Source: Endothia cerciana
Taxonomy: Eukaryota; Ascomycota; Sordariomycetes; Diaporthales; Cryphonectriaceae
DNA length: 64,000 nt
Reading direction: 5' to 3'
Assembly (NCBI GenBank): GCA_026119935.1
Contig: JALRMH010000003.1
Coordinates: 1,154,526 to 1,218,525, forward strand
Part shown: positions 43,771 to 53,596 of the stretch, in pieces
Layout of the letters: every line of letters begins with the position of its first letter
Position numbering within the stretch: position 1 is the first letter of the stretch
Program-made: the position numbers and the translations under genes
Notes under the pieces: generated by a model
Told to the model about the DNA's origin: nothing
What the model saw: the letters and a program-made list of their open reading frames with translations, nothing else
Databases searched by the model: none

Positions 43771-44469
43771 TCACAGCGCGCCTCCCTCCGCGAGGGCAGC
43801 CTCCCTCGTCCTGCGGGTCAGCTCCAGGATGCCCTTGACACCGGTATTCCTCAGCCTCTCCAACACGACGCGCATGCCCTCGCGGCTCTTGCCGAGCTGG
43901 TCCTGCGTCTTGCGGGACGCGATGGACTCGATGCTGCGTTGGACGATGGTCTTGGCCAGCCAGCCCCCCTGGGCACTGTCCTGCTGCGAGGCCTGGCCCA
44001 TGCGCTCCCTGATCTTCTCGCCCACCCTCGACCGGAAGATGGTCGTGGTCGCCACGTCCGTGCTGGTGGTGCTCGCGGCCGGCAGCTGTGGCGCGGTGTA
44101 GGTCTGCCGCTCGACGACGGACAGGACGCCGACGAAGTCGAGGTTGCGGCTCTCGGTGCGCATCCAGCCCTCCTTGATGTCCACGATGCTCGTCTCGAGG
44201 ATGTACGACTTCTTGTCGCCGTCACCGCCGGTGAGGGACACGGGGAGGAGCTTGACGACAGCAGAAGGGATACGGGACTTCTTCAGGTGGATGCGGGTGG
44301 TGTGCAGCCTCCCGGTGGCGGGGTCGACATGGGTCGAGATAGTATCGGTGCTGAGTACGTGTGCCGCGAAGGGATTGATCTGCGGAGAGCAGTACCGCAG
44401 GAAGTAGGCGAGGGTAACGGTCGGGAAGGGATGGGAGTACGTATGGTTTTGGGTGTGGGTGAGGACCAT
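43771..44469 (-). CDS. PRELI/MSF1 domain protein (Ups1-like lipid transfer)
   Basis: Single exon, 232 residues. Ups/PRELI proteins act with Mdm35 in the mitochondrial intermembrane space and shuttle phosphatidic acid (Ups1) or phosphatidylserine (Ups2). The PRELI fold covers about 1-175: MVLTHTQNHTYSHPFPTV at the start, HVLSTDTIS, RLHTTRIHLKKSRIP, a strand ending IVDIKEGW, and ESRNLDFVGVLSVVERQTY. A basic amphipathic C-terminal helix follows. The HVLS-DTIS and RNLD patterns favour Ups1/PRELI over Ups2/3. No cleavable presequence is seen, as expected for Mdm35-trapped import. Confidence 0.88.
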   Translation of the reverse strand: MVLTHTQNHTYSHPFPTVTLAYFLRYCSPQINPFAAHVLSTDTISTHVDPATGRLHTTRIHLKKSRIPSAVVKLLPVSLTGGDGDKKSYILETSIVDIKEGWMRTESRNLDFVGVLSVVERQTYTAPQLPAASTTSTDVATTTIFRSRVGEKIRERMGQASQQDSAQGGWLAKTIVQRSIESIASRKTQDQLGKSREGMRVVLERLRNTGVKGILELTRRTREAALAEGGAL

Positions 44470-44596
44470 CCTGGCGGCCGTCGAAAAGGTATCAGGGTCG
44501 AAGAAGCGAATTTAGGAGCCGATTGGGATTTTCGAGTTGTGCGCATGTCAAGTGCAAGGTCATGAGCAGGTCGTCCTTGCAGTGCTGGTATCGAGA

Positions 44597-44630
44597 GGTG
44601 GTGGTGGTGGTGGTGGTGGTGGTGGTGGTG
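44597..44630. repeat. GGT trinucleotide microsatellite
   Basis: About eleven GGT units, 128 bp upstream of the PRELI-gene ATG. They read as CAC units on that gene's strand. Confidence 0.95.
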
Positions 44631-45157
44631 CACGTGGCGGGGCGTTGAAGCTGAAGACCTAGGCGCGGATGGTCCGGGGGACTTTTTTCCCTTCTGCAGG
44701 TAAACTCTCTGCGAATCTCCTGTGGCGGCTCAGCTCGATCGCTCCATAAGGAGCTCGAGGGTTGACACAGATGATCTGAGGATGAGACACGGTAATGATA
44801 GGAAGTAGGGTTTGAGGTGAGGAAGGGTGAGGTAGGTGGAATGGTGATGTCGTCAAGTCAGTCGAGGGGAAGAGGCGAATTATGCCGAGGTGGTGTGTAC
44901 CGGAGCCCACGCTCGGATGGGCATCGAACGATCTCAACGACAGGCCCAAAACTGGCTGGCTGACAATCTGGGGTAGCGCGAGAGGAGCTTGGGCCAGCAG
45001 ACCCTGGCACGGCCTGGCCACCTAGCCTCCCACCTTCAATCAGGAAGAGGCGAATGGTCACACGCCCCTTGTTAAGCCGCCATCCTCACTACGCGTGCTT
45101 TTGGTGTCTGGTCTGCTCAGGATCCAACAGGAGGCTGTCCAGCCACCCGTTGACCCA

Positions 45158-45197
45158 ATGGCCGCCCAGTAATAGGCATGGCCGCCCAGTAGTAGGC
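45158..45197. repeat. 20-bp direct tandem duplication
   Basis: Unit atggccgcccagtaataggc is followed immediately by a second copy with one change (agtaggc). It lies in the PRELI/MPE1 intergenic region. Confidence 0.95.
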
Positions 45198-46317
45198 ATG
45201 CCGAGATGCAGGAACTCATCTGGATCTGGATCTATCAGGATGACCACGTGCTGGGTATCAGGTCTGCTGGAACCTTCAGTGCATGGTGCCTGTGGTGGGA
45301 GGTGACTAATTATCCGTATACTCAGGCCGCTGACATAAGCTGCTGAACTCTAACTAGCGCCAAACTGACAACAGGCTGCGCTTCCAGGTCAGAGGGCAAC
45401 CCCTTCCTCCGCTGCGTTTCTTTCTCGCCCTTTGTTTCCTCCTCCTTCAACCACGGCCACCCACGGCATCCTTTCATCACCAACGCCGCAACAACCATCT
45501 AAGCCGACTTCACGTGTCGCGCGACCGGTTTCTTCGACCGACGGATTTCCTTTCAATCGCGTTGCGAGCCCCATATCGACTGTCGCCGCCCTCGGCTCTC
45601 CCCGCTGCCTCCCGCTCTTCCCCGTACCTCGCTCATCTACGCCTCAAACCCAGTCCAGGTTGGTGACAGAACAGAACGCTTGGCCGTAGCCTTACCGTCG
45701 TGACACGCATCTTCTTGCTGCTCGAGAATTCGGCTGGAGGATTCTGGCAAAAGAAGGGGTTGCAGCCTCTGGGGTTAGAGGTACAGCTTGGGCGCATTGT
45801 TGAGGAGAGGGTTTTGCTATTCGGCCGCCCTGATCTTCTCTTGTCGGAGAATTCCCAACCGTGCGTGAATAGGCAGCCTGGTGGCAGAATTGTATTGATT
45901 TCTTCATCTGTTCCTTTTTTCTATTTTTCTCTCTTCTTTTTCGCTGGGGTTCCCAATCAACCACTATTGTCCTTTCGAGTACAATCAGAATTGATATTTC
46001 TCCCCCCGTCCCGCAAGTTGAAGCAAGAAAAAGGAAGACAGATTGCAGAGACGTCCATCTTGCAAACAAGAACAGAAAAGAAACAAACAAAACGCGTATC
46101 GCAACTATCTCACTCTCTTCCCCCTTTCGTGTGGGCGTCAACTGCGGACGCGTCGCTCACGACCCACGACACCTTAACATTCAGTGATCTGCCTCTGGTA
46201 ACGGTACTGCTTGCCCCCATCTGTTGGGATCGCCAATTGTATCGGAAAACATCCATCTACAAACCTCTGGAAACCCTCACAAAACGACAACCTCGCTCAG
46301 CGTAACCACAGGTCAAG

Positions 46318-47780
46318 ATGTCGGCTTGCGTCTTCGTCAAATTCATGTCGCAGAAGGAGCCTCGCCGGATAGAATTCGACGGCACCGGTATATCCGTCTT
46401 TGAACTCAAGCGCGACATCATTATCAAGAATGGCCTCGACAGGAGTGGAACAGACTTTGACCTTGCCCTTTATAACGAGGACGGCAGTGAAGGTGAGTCC
46501 TTTAATGTAGCACCTCCCTAATCTCGCATGGTCAGCTGCTGACGATCCTCAGAGTACGATGATGACACCTCCGTCATTACACGTTCGACTACGGTCCTCG
46601 CACGGCGTCTCCCCGCCATGAGACCTGGCGCGGGGCGTGCTGCCCGCTACGTCTCGGGAAAGATGCCGGTGACTGCCAAGAATCACTCCCGACGAGAGCA
46701 AGCAACCAAGGCAGCCGCTTCAGCCAAGTCGCAGTCGGATCTCGCCGCAAAGATGGCGAGCGCCCAGACCGAGGAGGAGAAGATGATGGCCATGTTCGCG
46801 GTACAGGGCGAGCAGTGGAAGACGCAACAGGAAGAGATGTCCCACCAGACGCCCGTCTTCAGACCGGGCCAGAAGAAGGCTGCCAACGTCCCCGATCACG
46901 AACCACCCAACGGCTACATCTGTCATCGTTGCGGTGAGAAGGGCCACTGGATCCAGCAATGCCCTACTAACGACAATCCCGAGTACAACGACCGGCCTCG
47001 CATTAAGCGCACTACTGGTATACCCAAGTCCTTCCTCAAGACGGTCGACAAGGCCACGGTCCTCGCGCAGGGAAATGACGAAGATGGCAACAAGCCCTCT
47101 GGAGTCATGGTGACCGCAGACGGCGAGTTCGTGGTCGCCGAGCCCGACAAGAAGACATGGGACAAGTACAAGGCCAAGGCACAGGGCTCGGAGGAGGCGA
47201 AGAAGCTCGCCGCCCAGGACGAGAAGGAGCTGCAGGACAGGGGCATCGAGTGCGAACTCGACAAGAAGATGTTCATAGACCCAATGAAGACACCCTGTTG
47301 TGCGAAGACGTACTGCAACGACTGCATTACTAATGCACTTATCGAAGGCGACCTGGTCTGCCCATCATGCCAGACCGAGGGCGTCCTCATCGACGACCTC
47401 AAGCCTGATGACGAGGCAACACAGAGGATCGATGAGTACATGAAGGAGAAGGAGGCTGCCAGGAAGGAGCGCTCCAAGACCCCGGAGGATGTCAAGTCGC
47501 CTGCCGCTGAGGAGACCAAGGAGCAACAGTCCACTGATGACAAGACTGATGGTGTCACCAAGACTGAGAACTCCGAGTCCCCCACACCTCCCGCCTCAAC
47601 CAAGTCACTGTCCGCAGAGCCTTCACAGAAGGGCGCGCCCGTCAAGGAAGAACAATCGCTCGCTCCTACTACCAACGGCGAGCAGTCCAACTCCAAGAAG
47701 AGGCCCGCGGAGGAGGGTGCCGAGAATCCCGTGGCCAAGGCTCCCAAGGCGCCCAAGGCGATGCAGAGGGCTCAACAGAC

Positions 47781-47812
<32 letters not shown>

Positions 47813-47881
47813 TGGGTATGATGCCCGACTTTTTGGGCATGAACGGTATGAACGGCATGAACGGGTTCAACACAATGGGCA

Positions 47882-47928
<47 letters not shown>

Positions 47929-48333
47929 GTGATGAACCCCATGATGGGCATGAACCCCGGCATGATGAACGGTTTCGGCGGGATGAACGGCTTCAATCCC
48001 ATGGGCATGAACACCATGATGAACCAGATGATGATGAACGGTGGGTTTCCCAACAACAACATGAATGGCGGGTTTCCCAACGGCCCCATGAACGGCAACG
48101 GCTTCGGGGGCCCCCAGATGAATGGCGGCATGAACGGCAACAACTTCAACCGTGGCCCACCTACCGGTCCCCGGAATGGTGGCAATTTCGTGCCGGGCCC
48201 GAACATGAACAACATGAACAACAACAACAACGGCGGTGTCGAGGACGATGCCTACTTTCGCAAACCCGTCAACCCCCAGCGTCACCAGAACAAGCAGCGC
48301 CGCGTCCGGCCTAGCGACTACCGCGAGCTCTAG
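46318..48333 (+). CDS. mpe1: MPE1/RBBP6 cleavage and polyadenylation factor subunit
   Basis: Subunit of the CPF complex that cleaves and polyadenylates pre-mRNA in the nucleus. Two exons: 46318-46492 and 46553-48333; 651 residues. The N-terminal DWNN ubiquitin-like domain (about 1-75) has VFVKFMSQKEPRRIEFDGTG and FELKRDI. The CCHC zinc knuckle is C182-x2-C185-x4-H190-x4-C195. A RING/U-box (about 292-331) has CELDKKMFIDPM, CCAKTYCNDCI and VCPSC. Behind it is a charged disordered region with ERSKTPEDVKSPA phosphorylation-like sites, then a Gln run, a Met/Gly repeat and an Asn/Gly/Met-rich tail. The intron has a CTGAC branch site. The domain order is that of fungal Mpe1. Confidence 0.95.
47782..47928 (+). 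repeat. CAG run and atgggc hexamer repeat in MPE1
   Basis: Ten CAG units (47782-47811) encode poly-Gln. Seven perfect atgggc units (47887-47928) encode a Met-Gly repeat. Both lie in the disordered C-terminal half of MPE1. Confidence 0.95.
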
Positions 48334-49164
48334 GGAGGCGGGCAGTACGTCAGCATACCCCCGTTCCGGAATCCTCCTTCCCAGGGCTAGGCTGTTGACG
48401 CGGTGCCGCTGAAGAACTCCGGCTTGTACATTACCTTTTCACCGCTCGATATTTTTCTACACGGCATTTGAGGGTGGTCATTGTGACGTTTCGTTTGGCG
48501 TTCATCAGGGGCGGCACAGAACCACGATCGCGGTCGTGGTTCATCACCACTTACCTCCATGGCATGGTGCACAAGTCCCTCATGGCAGCATGGTCACTAT
48601 ATAGGGAACAATCTGCATGACAAAGGCGTTGGGGGGGTTTTGGTTTTCGACACCGGCAAGCACCGCAGACTGCGTGCTTTTTTGTGCATCACGAGAAGGG
48701 AACGATATTCTGGCCTACTGAGGCGTTCGTTTCGGACAGTACCTCCAGGGTCCAATGTCGACCAGGGCGGAGTGGAACATTAATAGGAGAAGCTAGCAAA
48801 TAGCTGAATGCGCACTTCGAGATGGGTACTGCTCTGCGCGCGACAAATCCAATGGCGATTCTCCAAACTGGCTCTGATTGCTCAAGTGACTTGTTTCTTG
48901 TATGTGCTCGTAGCGACTCTTAATATGGGTACGGGGTGAAGGTGCCGCACCTGTCACGGATCTGCAGCGTGTTGCCTCTAAACTTCATGCCTCCGCCCTG
49001 CCGCAATAGAGTGGCCATCCCTTGGACCCGCCCTGCCCTGTCCCGTCCGGATTCCTCCGGGGTCGCGGTGCGCATAGAGAGAGCACCGTATAGTCCCTCC
49101 CTTCTTACGTACCGTGCGTGCCGTTTGGCCACTTTAAGACAACCGCCCCGGGCTGGGCCCGTCC
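48334..49164. other. Convergent region between MPE1 and GET3
   Basis: Holds the 3' ends of both genes. No frame with family features was seen. Confidence 0.5.
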
Positions 49165-50325
49165 TTACGAGGGTGGCACGTAGGGCTTGACCAGCATCTC
49201 GCTAAACCTCTCGAGCTTCTCCTTCCCCCGGACCTCCTCCACCAGCAGCGGCATCTTGACCACGTTGAACTCGTCATACAGCTCCTCGATCTGGTCCAGG
49301 TACTTCTTCTGCATCTTCCGCCTCGCGTTGCACTGGTCGCAGTCGCTGCCGGGCCTGGGGAACAGCAGCTGGTTGACGACGATGCTGTGGGTGTCGATGC
49401 CGTAGCTCGCGAGCTCCTGGATCATGCGCTCCGTCTCATACAGGCTCAGGAACTCGGGGATGCAGACGCACACGAAGGTGGTCAGGGCCTCGTCCTTGAA
49501 CTGGGCGTTGACCTCGCCGATAGTCGCGCGCAGCGACTCGAGCTTCTCCATCATCTCGCCCAGGTTCTGGCCGCTGGGCAGGCCGCCGCCGGCGCCGCCG
49601 CCCTGGGCGCCCAGGAAGCCGTTGAGGAGCGGGCCGTACTGGCTGGACAGCTGGGAGACCTTGGCGAGGGCCTTCTCGAGCACCGAGGGGAACTGCAGGA
49701 AGCGGAGCGTGTGGCCCGTCGGCGCCGTGTCGAAGATGATGGTCTCGTAGGAGAGGGACTTGACCTGCTTCAGCACCTCGGCGAAGGACATGGCCTCGTC
49801 GATGCCGGGTATCTGGGTCGGGCACGGGGCCCGCTCTCGTCAGCCGCCTGCTCTCGTGGGTTTCACCCGTACATGACACCCCCCCCCCCGGGGGTGGCGG
49901 AGATATGCGCGCGCGCGCGCGTGACTTACCGCGAAGGCCAGGTCCTGCATCATGCCGCCCATGCCGCCCATGGCATCCGCCGCCGCGGCGCCGTCTTCGC
50001 CCTGGCCGGCCAGCAGGTCCTGTATGCTCCCGTTGGGGTCGATCTCCATGGCGCTCAGGTTGTCGAAGCCGTCGATGAGGCGGGCCTCCTTGCCGAACTT
50101 CTGGCTGAAGGCGTCGCTCAGGTTGTGCGCGGGGTCGGTGGAGATGAGGAGCACGCTGCGGCGGACCTTGGCGAGCTGGATGGCGAGGGAGCAGGACGTC
50201 GTCGTCTTGCCGACGCCGCCCTTGCCGCCGACGAAGATCCAGCGGAGGGTCCGCTGGTCCAGGATCGACTGCAGGGTCGGCTCGAGGGCGTCCGGGTCGT
50301 CGGCGTTGATGAGGGCGGCGGACAT
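49165..50325 (-). CDS. get3: GET3 ATPase for tail-anchored protein insertion
   Basis: Cytosolic homodimeric ATPase that receives tail-anchored proteins and delivers them to the Get1/Get2 receptor at the ER. Two exons: 50325-49930 and 49812-49165; 347 residues, normal length. The deviant Walker A P-loop GGKGGVGKT is at 33-41. ISTDPAHNLSDAF (switch I) and IIFDTAPTGHTLRF (switch II) follow. The dimer zinc site is C290/C293 in SDCDQC. A Gly-rich Met-containing loop, GAQGGGAGGGLPSGQN, marks the client-binding helical subdomain. The intron (49813-49929) carries a GC dinucleotide repeat and a C11-G5 tract but has normal splice sites and a CTGAC branch site. Confidence 0.96.
49879..49922. repeat. C11G5 tract and GC dinucleotide repeat within the GET3 intron
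   Basis: A run of 11 C followed by 5 G (able to pair as a hairpin) and, nearby, eight GC units (49907-49922). Both are in the single GET3 intron. Confidence 0.9.
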
Positions 50326-51466
50326 GGTGAGGCTGCCCTTTTTTCTTCTTCTTTTTTTCTCTCTTTCTCCTGTCTATGGGTCCCTTTCTTCTTTGGTATT
50401 ATTTTTTTTCTCCTTTCTCTTCTTTCTTCTTCTTGATGCCTAGATGCACAGGAGGAGGTTGAACGGCGTTGTGGGGGTGGTGATCGTGCTGGGCAGCTGG
50501 GCCGGTCAACTGACGCGTGGAACGGGATGGGTGACGATGGTCGGTGGTGGAACCTGTTGGAATCGCGAGTCCGACACGGGCGTTGAGCCAGCGAGGCTCA
50601 CTCGGCCATGGGCCCTGGCACCCCACTGAGCTCACCGCAACAGCAGCGTCACTGCTCCGCTAAGGGGGGTACTATCATAGTATGTATGGACGCTGGGTGG
50701 CGGGGCAAGGCTCTGCGCCGTGTCGGTACCGAGGCCCTGGGTCTCTCCCCCTCCCCCCCACCATTCCCCTCCATCCTAGCACGCTTGAGTGGCATAAGTA
50801 TGGCACATGCATACATACTATACTACCCATACTATGTGGTGGTAGGGACTTGCCATCGTTGATGTTCGTAGCCTGGCTGGTCCCCCATTTCAGACCTGTC
50901 CTGTAACCTCGAAAGTGGGCGCAAGCCTTTTTGTTTTTGGGGGCGGGGGTTGTCATCACGATCCATCTTATATAGCAAGTTTTAGTAGACGAGTTGGGCC
51001 TTCCAGGTTCCCATCGTGGTTCCTTTGAACCAAGCGCCCACCCACCTGGGGGAGGGGGCCAGCAGTGACAGCCTAAGACGGACGGCAGCGCCCGCCTGGC
51101 GGTTACGGAGCCCAGCACAAGACATCGTTATAAAAAAAAAGAACGCTTCCGGGTCCCTGAGGAGACCACCAAAGCCCACACCTCTTGTGTCTTTTTGCCT
51201 ATCTCTTGACAAGCCAGCGTACAGCACACAGCTCCGCTCTCGTATACAACAGACGAGGGGGTATAAACCGCCTCCGACGCAGCAAGGGTTATTTCCTGGA
51301 CCCCTTCCTCAGCCAGAAAAGACCCCCGCCCGGGGCTGTGAGCCACACACTTACCCCCCCCCCCCCCAAAACCACACACACGAGAGACCACGCACGAGTC
51401 GCACGTCAACGCTCCCCCCTCCCCCCTTTCCAACCCAACGAGAAGCTGGCCCAGACCTCACCAGAG
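50326..51466. promoter_or_regulatory. Divergent promoter of GET3 and HIU hydrolase
   Basis: CT-rich near GET3 and C-rich near HIU hydrolase, with a run of 14 C at 51354-51367. HGATAR sites, read on the minus strand, occur at 50672-50677 (TGATAG) and 51199-51204 (AGATAG). Purine-catabolic genes of ascomycetes are commonly under GATA-factor (NIT2/AreA) control, so these could serve the hydrolase gene. Such short sites are also frequent by chance. Confidence 0.3.
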
Positions 51467-51952
51467 ATGGCAGCCAAGGCCCCCATCACCTGCCACATCC
51501 TCGACACTACCCTCGGCCAGCCCGCGCGCAACGTCCGCGTCCGCCTGGAGCACACCACCACCGGGGGGGCCGGCGGCGCGGCCCCGCCCTCCTCCTCCTC
51601 CTCCTCCTCCGCCACCGCCGCCGCCGCCGTAACCGTGGCCCACCCCACCTCCCTTCCCGTGGTCTTCGAGTCCCTCACCGACGACGACGGCCGCGTCCGG
51701 GCCTGGCTGCCCTACTCGTCGCCCCAGAGCCCCGGCGAGGTCCCCGTCTACACGCTCGAGGACGTCCTGGGGGACATCCGGGGCGGGAGCCGGTGGACCC
51801 TGCGCTTCGACACGGGGGCCTACTTCGCCGCCCAGGGCAGGGAGACCTTCTTCCCCGAGGTGGCCGTCGTCTTCGAGGTCGCCGAGGGCCAGCACTACCA
51901 CGTCCCGCTGCTGCTGGCGCCCTTCGGGTACTCGACCTATCGGGGGAGCTGA
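51467..51952 (+). CDS. 5-hydroxyisourate hydrolase (transthyretin-related)
   Basis: Hydrolyses 5-hydroxyisourate to OHCU, the second step of urate breakdown. Single exon, 161 residues. The start MAAKAP is chosen because the frame further upstream lacks domain features and the family begins about here. Active-site marks: H10 in CHILDTTLGQPA, the DDDGRVRAW segment with its Arg, HYHVPLLLAPFGYSTY, and the diagnostic C-terminal YRGS (158-161). The protein is longer than the usual 110-120 residues because of an insertion after VRLEH. The insert is rich in Gly, Ala, Pro and a Ser run, and lies between the first two strands. No peroxisomal SKL-type terminus is present. Confidence 0.93.
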   Translation: MAAKAPITCHILDTTLGQPARNVRVRLEHTTTGGAGGAAPPSSSSSSSATAAAAVTVAHPTSLPVVFESLTDDDGRVRAWLPYSSPQSPGEVPVYTLEDVLGDIRGGSRWTLRFDTGAYFAAQGRETFFPEVAVVFEVAEGQHYHVPLLLAPFGYSTYRGS

Positions 51953-52908
51953 AGAGGGTTGGGGGGGCGGGGGAGGGGTGCCTTCCGGCGCTGCCGGGAG
52001 CGGGGCCGGGGGCTGGACGGTGGTGGTGTGAGGCATCGTCGTGGGATGGATGGTCCATTGCGCAAAAGCATATATGCCCGGGCAGGGTCTGGGACCCGTG
52101 GGCGTCAACAGAGAGAGGGGATCAGCATCAACATCCACGTGAGAGGGCAGATGTATCGGGGACTCAGGCATCCGCGAGGCACTCTGCGGGACGCGCTGCG
52201 ATATCTCTCCTTGCATAGCAAATGCGTCCTGCGTGGCCGGACACAGGGCAGGCATGACACTTATTAGATTAGCACGCGGACCACTGGACATCGCATCGAA
52301 TCCGCAAAAGTCAAGAACACGAGTTTTTCCCGGGCCGGAGGCCTCTTGTGATGTTTTTTGTATTGTGCTATTAGTGGAAATATTTGACTACGCAAAAGGT
52401 AGCGAGTGTGGTGGACGCGTGTAGGTGGCGCAGGTATAGACATAGGTGCGTGTAAAGAACGGGGGTTGTCTAAGTCCTCTCGCTCTCGGTAGGAGCCCCG
52501 TCTCGTTCCAGCAGACAGGATGCTTTTGCCCTGCCAGTTATCTCTGGAGGTTTTGCTGTCTTTTTCTTTCTTTCTTTCCGTGCCCAGGAGACAAAGGAAT
52601 TTCATGTCATCATCGAGCGAAGCCGTCCCAGTCTCGCCCATCCCTTTCCCCCCCCCCCCCTCCAAAAGAGAAAATCAAAAAAAGGAAAAAAAGGAAAAAA
52701 AAAAAAAAATCCGACTCCACGCTTTCGAACTGCTGAAAAAGGTTGTGTCCGCCCAATGGCAGGGAGGGGTCCACGCGTCAGAATGTGAGTTGTGGTATGT
52801 CCGCCTGTCCAGGAAAAGGAAGCCGGCCGCCGTGCGGGGACTGAAGGTTGTATCGCCTCACTTCGAGTATCTTCTGGAGCCGGGTATCACGGGCTTGACC
52901 CGGCGGCT
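51953..52908. other. Convergent region between HIU hydrolase and the unknown basic protein
   Basis: Contains a C13 run (52648-52660) next to a purine-rich, A-run-rich tract (52664-52710). The A- and C-rich character suits 3' UTR and terminator DNA. No gene is supported. Confidence 0.5.
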
Positions 52909-53596
52909 CTAGTCGTGGTGCCTGTGGATGCCCAGCTTTCCCAGGAAGCTCCTCCTCCTCCTCCTCCCGGACCGCGCCTGTGATGAAGCGCCGCTATCGC
53001 TCGATAGCCTCATGCGGGAGTGGCGGTGGTGCCGACCTACCTGCGGTGCGGAATCCTCGTGGCCGCCCGTCGAGACCGAGGTGAAGCTATCGCCGCCGCC
53101 CGAGGTCGGCCTGGCAAGCTGCTGGCCCAGGGCTGGGGTTCCGGGGATGGTGGGTGGCCTGCCGTCGATCGGCGCGGCCTCGGAGTCGGAAGTCATGGCG
53201 GCCTCGCTGTACATCTGCTCCATCTCGGGTGTGATATACCCATGGGAGATGGTGTGCTTGTTCTTGTTCAGGAACGACCGCCGTTGGCGGGACAGGACGC
53301 GCGACGCAGAAATATCTTCCTGGGTAATGCAGGCATTGCCAGACGTGTCCGCGTCTGGGTGCGGGAGGCTGGTGTTGCGATCTACAGCAGGAGTCAGCTC
53401 GGGTCGTCATTCGTCTGAACAAGGGTGTAGACTTACTTCCACAGAACGACTCTGGAAAGCCCGTGGCCCGGTGACGGTTCCCGGAGGACGCCGACCTCTC
53501 ACTGCTTGCGATAGACATCGTGTCGACGCGGCTGATATCGAGGAAGCTCCAGCTGTCTGGGCGGCGTGACCGGCGTGTTCTGCGCAGTGAGAGCAT
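52909..53596 (-). CDS. Uncharacterised basic, Ser/Arg/His-rich protein
   Basis: Family not recognised. Two exons: 53596-53437 and 53381-52909; 210 residues. The join (donor GTAAGT, branch GCTGACT, acceptor CTGTAG) preserves a frame that is rich in Ser and Arg throughout. The N-terminus is very basic (MLSLRRTRRSRRPDSW). The middle has RQRRSFLNKNKHTISHGYI and an acidic SEAAMTSDSEAAP patch. The C-terminus has RHHRHSRMRLSSDS, a poly-Arg cluster RRRRR and FLGKLGIHRHHD. No signal peptide, membrane segment or enzyme motif is visible. Predicted mostly disordered, with likely nuclear-localisation or membrane-binding basic patches. Confidence 0.7.

Larger units (their letters stand above)
44470..46317. 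other. 1.8-kb divergent promoter of the PRELI gene and MPE1
   Basis: Contains a GGT microsatellite (44597-44630) near the PRELI start, a 20-bp tandem duplication (45158-45197) and a long CT-rich then A-rich leader before MPE1 (45.4-46.3 kb). An open plus frame (45700-46305) lies in that leader but shows no domain. I read it as 5' UTR. Confidence 0.5.
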
